This document shows, one piece after another, positions 60,222 to 64,000 of a DNA stretch of 64,000 nucleotides; the first letter of the stretch is position 1; every line of letters begins with the position of its first letter. The notes beneath the pieces are model-generated. The model saw only the letters and a program-made list of their open reading frames with translations, did no database searches and was not told where the DNA came from. Source of the stretch: DAOTXL01 sp034435455 (GTDB taxonomy: Bacteria; Chloroflexota; Anaerolineae; JAAYZQ01); the NCBI GenBank assembly GCA_034435455.1, contig DAOTXL010000024.1:1-64000 (forward strand). The letters run 5' to 3'. The translations under genes were made by a program, and so were the position numbers.

Positions 60222-63200
60222 ATGAGATACGAAATAGAGTCTACCGAGATTCAACGCCGGCCGGGTATCTATGTGCCGGTGCTGCTGCTGTTCCTGCTCG
60301 CCGGCCTGCTGCTGACCATCCATTCCGTGGCGGCGACCGGCCCCACCTGCGTCGGCGGGCCGATCCTGGTGCCTACGACCTGGACGCCGGCCGGCAGCCC
60401 CTATATCGTCACCGAAACGGTCACCATCGTGCCCACGGCCAGCCTGACCATCGAGCCGGGCGTTGAGGTCCGCTTCCGGTGGGAAACCGGCCTGGTCGCC
60501 GTGGGTCCGCTGACCGCCACCGGCACGGCGGCTTTGCCTGTCACCTTTACCACCGACCTGGACCCGCCGGTGCCCAACGCCTGGGATGGCATCCGCCTGG
60601 CCGGCAGCCACAATGTGCTACAACACTGCGTTGTGGAATATGGCTACTATGGGTTGTACATCCAGCCCGGCTCGGATGAGAACCTGGTCACCGACAGCGT
60701 GTGGCAGCTAAACGGCCACTGGGAAGGGCCGGTGGGTGGAGCCATCACAGGGGACACCGACGGCAGTCAATTTCTGCGCAATTTCGTCTCCAACAGCCCC
60801 TTCGGCATCCTTCTGGTCGAGTCGTCGAACAACCTCATCGCCGACAACACCCTGACCTTTTTGGATGATGTGGGCATCGGCCTGCAAGGGACGCCGGGCG
60901 CCTATGGCATGGGCAACGTCGTCACCGGCAACCAACTGGGGCATATCGGCGGCGAGGGGCTGTCGTTCCTCTATCAGGCAAACCTGACGGTGGCCGACAA
61001 CTGGCTCTACCAGCCGGCTCAGACCCCCGGCCTGGCCCATGCCCGGCTCGACGGTCCCCTGGCAGCCAGGGTGTTCGCCCTGCCCGAGGCCGGCGGCCTG
61101 AGCGTGTACAGCAGCAATGGCGTGACCCTGACCGGCAACCGCGTCACCGAGAGCGGCTGGGGCGAAGCACCCAGCTACCGGGCTGCCGTCTATATCAGCA
61201 ATACGGCCAACCTGACCTTCGACGGCAACTTGATCTATCTCAACAAAGGCGATGGCCTGGAGTACGCTGCCACCAACGGCGGAGCGCCGATCTTGCACAA
61301 CAACGCCTTCTGGGATAACCTGGACTTTCAGTTGGAGAGTTTCTACCCGACGGCCATTGACGTGAGTGGCAACTGGTGGGGCACCAATACGCCCCTTGCC
61401 GGTGTAGAGTTTAGCGGTACCCTGACCTATGCCCCGTGGGTGACGCTGGCGCTGACAGCCGATCCCCCGTTCCTGCCTGCCGATGGCCTCTCCCGGTCCG
61501 ACCTGACGGTGACGATGTTGGATGGCGCCGGCCACCACGCCCCCGACGGCATGGAGGTCGGGTTGGAAGCCAGCCAGGGGGCCCTTTCCACCGGCCTGGT
61601 GACCACGACTGCCGGCCTGGCCCTTGCCCACCTGACCGCGCCCCTCAGCCCTGGCACGGCCTGGCTGACGGCCACCGCCCCGCCTCCCCTGACGGCCACC
61701 GTCCCGCCCGGCCGCCAGGCCCACGCCTGGGTCAGCTTTACTTCGCCTCAACCCCAGACCCTGACCCTGACGGCCAATCTGGCGGTCATCCCCGCCGATG
61801 GCGTCTCGACCTCGACGTTGACCGCCGGGGTCACCGATGCCCTCGGCAACCCCGCTGACGACGGGACGGTGGTCGTCTTTTCCACGACGCTGGGCACCTT
61901 CCCCGGCGGGCTGACCCTCACCCCCATACCCACCGGGACGATGACCGTCGAGGCCGAAAGTGGCGATGTGACCAAAGTGGGCCTCTGGATCACCTACAGC
62001 GACCCCCAGGCCAGCGGCGGCGGTGGCGTCTATTCCAACGGGGTGGGTAACAAGGTGACCTACCCCTTTACCGGCACAGCGGTGTCGATCCTCTTCCAGA
62101 AGCAGTTCAACGCCGGCATCGCTCACCTCTACCTGGACGGAGTGTTCTACGGGGCGGTGGACACCTACTCGCCCGGCGTGCTCTACCAGCAGGAGGAGAT
62201 GGTGGCTATCGGCCTGACCTATGCCCCTCATCTGGTCGAGGTGGTGGTCACCGGGCTGCAGAACCCGTCCTCGTCCGGCTCCTACCTGGTGGTAGATGCC
62301 TTCCGTGCCTACGGCCACGACCGCAACGGCGCTTCCCTGACCGACGGTGGGGTGACGACCCTCACCCTGACCTCGGCCATCACCCCCGGCGTGGCTCAGG
62401 TGACCGCCTGCGCCAACCCCGCCTGCGATTCGACCGAGGTCCACTTTGCCACGACAGGCCCTCAGACCCTGACCCTGACGGCCAGCCCGACGGTCATCCC
62501 CGCCGATGGCGTCTCGACCTCGACCCTGAGCGCCGAAGTGCTGAACGGGCTGGGTGAGCCGGTAGCCGATGGTACAGAGGTGGTCTTTACCACCACCCTG
62601 GGCAGCTTTCCCGATGAGGGGGTCCAGGCGGGCGAGGCCCTCACCGCTACCGCCCTGACCAGCGGGGGCGTGGCGACCCTCACCCTGACCTCGGCCATCA
62701 CCCCCGGCATCGCCCAGGTGACCGCCTGCGCCGGCCCCGCCTGCGATTCGACGGGGGTCCGCTTCCGGGTGGCAGGCATGACCAATTTTTACCTGCCGAT
62801 CATCCTGAAGAGCTATGCTCCGCCGCCCCACCCTGTCTGCCAGGAACAGATCGAAAACGGCGGCTTTGAGACCGACGGGGCCTGGGTCATCGGTTCCACG
62901 CCGCGCCCGGCCCGCTACACCACCGAGCGCGCCCACAGCGGCAGCCGCTCCATGCTGTTGGGCATCAAGCCGGGCGAGCCGGATGTGCGCAGCTACTCCT
63001 CGGTGCGGCAGACGATCAGCCTGCCGGCAGACACTTATACGGCGACGCTGACCTTCTGGTACTACCCGGTCTCCGGGCTGGACTCCGGCGACCGCCAGGA
63101 GTGCCTGCTGCTGGACGAGGAAGACCACCTGCTGGCGATCCTGATGCGCACCAATGTCAACATCGCAGCCTGGACGCCGATGGTCTATGATCTGAGCGCC

Positions 63201-64000
63201 TACGCCGGGCAGACAGTACAAGTCTACTTTAACGTCTATAACGATGCCGACGGCAGCGGGGTGGCGGCCTTTTACCTGGATGATGTATCACTTCAGGCCT
63301 GCACCCTCGTCGGGGGCCCCACCCCCACCCCCACGCCCGTTCCGTCGCCGACCCCGCCGGGACCCACGCCTACCCCCATCCCTGGCCCACCCGGTTGCTA
63401 TCCGGTGCAGGTAACTACGGTGAATGTCGGGGATATGCCGCATGGGGTGGCGATCAACAGTGATGCCGGGCGGCTCTATGTGGCCAACCACGGCGCCGAT
63501 ACGTTGTCGGTGGTTGACACCACGACCTACGCCCCGCTGACCACCGTGGCCGTGGGGGATGGCCCCAACGGAGTGGCCTATAACCCGGCCAACGGCCAGA
63601 TCTATGTTGCCAACCGCAACGCCAACACGGTCAGTGTGCTGCGCAGCAGCGACTATGGCCTGGTCAAGACCATTGCCGTCGGCACACAGCCGAACGGGGT
63701 GGGGGTGAACGGGACCACCAACCGGGTGTACGTGGCCAACTTTGGCAGCGACACGGTGACGATTATCAACGGAGAGACCAACACGGTGATCAAGACGGTG
63801 GCCGTGGGCGATGAACCCTCGATGGTGGCCGTCAATCCGCTGAGCAACAAGGTGTACGTCTCGCTCCACGGTGCAGCGGCGGTCGCGGTGATTGACGGCG
63901 CGGGCAATGCCAAGACGGTCAGCCTGTACGACAGCACCGGTCCCTACGGCATCGCCATAGACGCATTGCGCAACCTGGTCTACGTGGCGACGATTGACAC
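60222..64000 (+). CDS. Giant secreted protein: parallel beta-helix, Big domains, jelly-roll and YVTN propeller (partial)
   Basis: An open frame of 1259 codons runs off the right edge. Residues about 14-38 are an export signal (VPVLLLFLLAGLLLTIHSVA). A parallel beta-helix follows (about 50-405; repeats such as NVLQHCVVEYG, NNLIADNTLTFL and NLTFDGNLIYLN). Two Big_1-like Ig domains follow (about 410-510 and a tandem pair from 510), the first of the pair interrupted by an inserted domain (567-706). FYLPIILKSY (from 856) precedes a carbohydrate-binding-type jelly roll (870-1025), a Pro/Thr linker, and YVTN-type beta-propeller repeats (from about 1065: GRLYVANHGADTLSVVD, NGQIYVANRNANTVSVL, NRVYVANFGSDTVTII). 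GGGGGT lies before ATG 60222. It is likely an extracellular adhesion or polysaccharide-binding protein. Confidence 0.9.
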   Translation, partial: MRYEIESTEIQRRPGIYVPVLLLFLLAGLLLTIHSVAATGPTCVGGPILVPTTWTPAGSPYIVTETVTIVPTASLTIEPGVEVRFRWETGLVAVGPLTATGTAALPVTFTTDLDPPVPNAWDGIRLAGSHNVLQHCVVEYGYYGLYIQPGSDENLVTDSVWQLNGHWEGPVGGAITGDTDGSQFLRNFVSNSPFGILLVESSNNLIADNTLTFLDDVGIGLQGTPGAYGMGNVVTGNQLGHIGGEGLSFLYQANLTVADNWLYQPAQTPGLAHARLDGPLAARVFALPEAGGLSVYSSNGVTLTGNRVTESGWGEAPSYRAAVYISNTANLTFDGNLIYLNKGDGLEYAATNGGAPILHNNAFWDNLDFQLESFYPTAIDVSGNWWGTNTPLAGVEFSGTLTYAPWVTLALTADPPFLPADGLSRSDLTVTMLDGAGHHAPDGMEVGLEASQGALSTGLVTTTAGLALAHLTAPLSPGTAWLTATAPPPLTATVPPGRQAHAWVSFTSPQPQTLTLTANLAVIPADGVSTSTLTAGVTDALGNPADDGTVVVFSTTLGTFPGGLTLTPIPTGTMTVEAESGDVTKVGLWITYSDPQASGGGGVYSNGVGNKVTYPFTGTAVSILFQKQFNAGIAHLYLDGVFYGAVDTYSPGVLYQQEEMVAIGLTYAPHLVEVVVTGLQNPSSSGSYLVVDAFRAYGHDRNGASLTDGGVTTLTLTSAITPGVAQVTACANPACDSTEVHFATTGPQTLTLTASPTVIPADGVSTSTLSAEVLNGLGEPVADGTEVVFTTTLGSFPDEGVQAGEALTATALTSGGVATLTLTSAITPGIAQVTACAGPACDSTGVRFRVAGMTNFYLPIILKSYAPPPHPVCQEQIENGGFETDGAWVIGSTPRPARYTTERAHSGSRSMLLGIKPGEPDVRSYSSVRQTISLPADTYTATLTFWYYPVSGLDSGDRQECLLLDEEDHLLAILMRTNVNIAAWTPMVYDLSAYAGQTVQVYFNVYNDADGSGVAAFYLDDVSLQACTLVGGPTPTPTPVPSPTPPGPTPTPIPGPPGCYPVQVTTVNVGDMPHGVAINSDAGRLYVANHGADTLSVVDTTTYAPLTTVAVGDGPNGVAYNPANGQIYVANRNANTVSVLRSSDYGLVKTIAVGTQPNGVGVNGTTNRVYVANFGSDTVTIINGETNTVIKTVAVGDEPSMVAVNPLSNKVYVSLHGAAAVAVIDGAGNAKTVSLYDSTGPYGIAIDALRNLVYVATID

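Noticed and set aside
60708..63221. An 837-residue open frame on the minus strand
   Set aside because: It is the shadow of the beta-helix surface-protein gene, whose plus-strand frame has clear domains.

Overview
The window looks like a high-GC, Gram-positive-type (monoderm-like) bacterium, most likely a member of the Chloroflexota (Anaerolineae/Caldilineae-like). That is an inference from gene style: long secreted proteins with PKD, lamin-tail and YVTN domains and a recurring YLPL-type motif, two large GT-C glycosyltransferases, a MurF-Alr fusion, an LCP protein and a sortase. No rRNA or marker phylogeny is available. Promoters with TTGACA/17 nt/TATAAT spacing are easy to see.

Region 1 (1-5.9 kb, minus strand) is the most interesting part. 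It is a tightly coupled operon: LuxR-type response regulator, CPBP membrane protease, 72-residue peptide ending in Phe-Gly-Trp-Arg, ComQ-like isoprenyl transferase, multi-pass PDZ/GAF histidine kinase, and a geranylgeranyl-reductase-like flavoprotein. The first, third, fourth and fifth correspond to ComA, ComX, ComQ and ComP of the Bacillus comQXPA quorum-sensing system; the protease and reductase are additions. A transposase end truncates the reductase at the left edge. A four-unit 49-bp direct repeat array lies just upstream of the response regulator.

Region 2 (6.1-10.34 kb, plus strand) is an integrative element module: a HhH/HTH protein, a ribbon-helix-helix protein, a membrane-HTH protein, two tiny genes and a large serine recombinase whose 3' end runs into the tRNA-Glu(TTC) gene, the probable attachment site.

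Region 3 (10.4-24 kb) carries a secreted M28 peptidase with PKD domains, a divergent secreted lamin-tail/phospholipase D protein, an LCP protein with LysM, a catalytically dead tyrosine-recombinase-like protein, and a radical SAM/SPASM - PqqD-like - (radical SAM fragment fused to DAHP synthase) operon, then a ferredoxin.

Region 4 (24-36.3 kb) has a GH13 enzyme with a low-complexity repeat inserted in frame, a TspO-like protein, a secreted alpha/beta hydrolase, a sortase, then on the minus strand Era, a DUF2804 protein, a queuosine-precursor transporter, a GT-C glycosyltransferase and tRNA-Leu(GAG).

Region 5 (36.3-46.3 kb) contains a zinc-ribbon membrane protein, RadC, a decayed restriction-modification remnant, CutA, a zinc-ribbon pseudokinase, the MurF-Alr fusion, TatA, a HEAT-repeat protein and peptide deformylase.

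Region 6 (46.3-54.2 kb, minus) is one long operon from a consensus promoter: nuoB, nuoCD, nuoI, a PHP phosphoesterase, a four-Cys protein, an FAD oxidoreductase and a second GT-C glycosyltransferase. Region 7 (54.2-59.9 kb, minus) is a second long operon: NfeD-like, flotillin/SPFH, UroD-like, alpha/beta hydrolase and MFS transporter. The window ends inside a giant secreted beta-helix/Big/YVTN-propeller protein on the plus strand.
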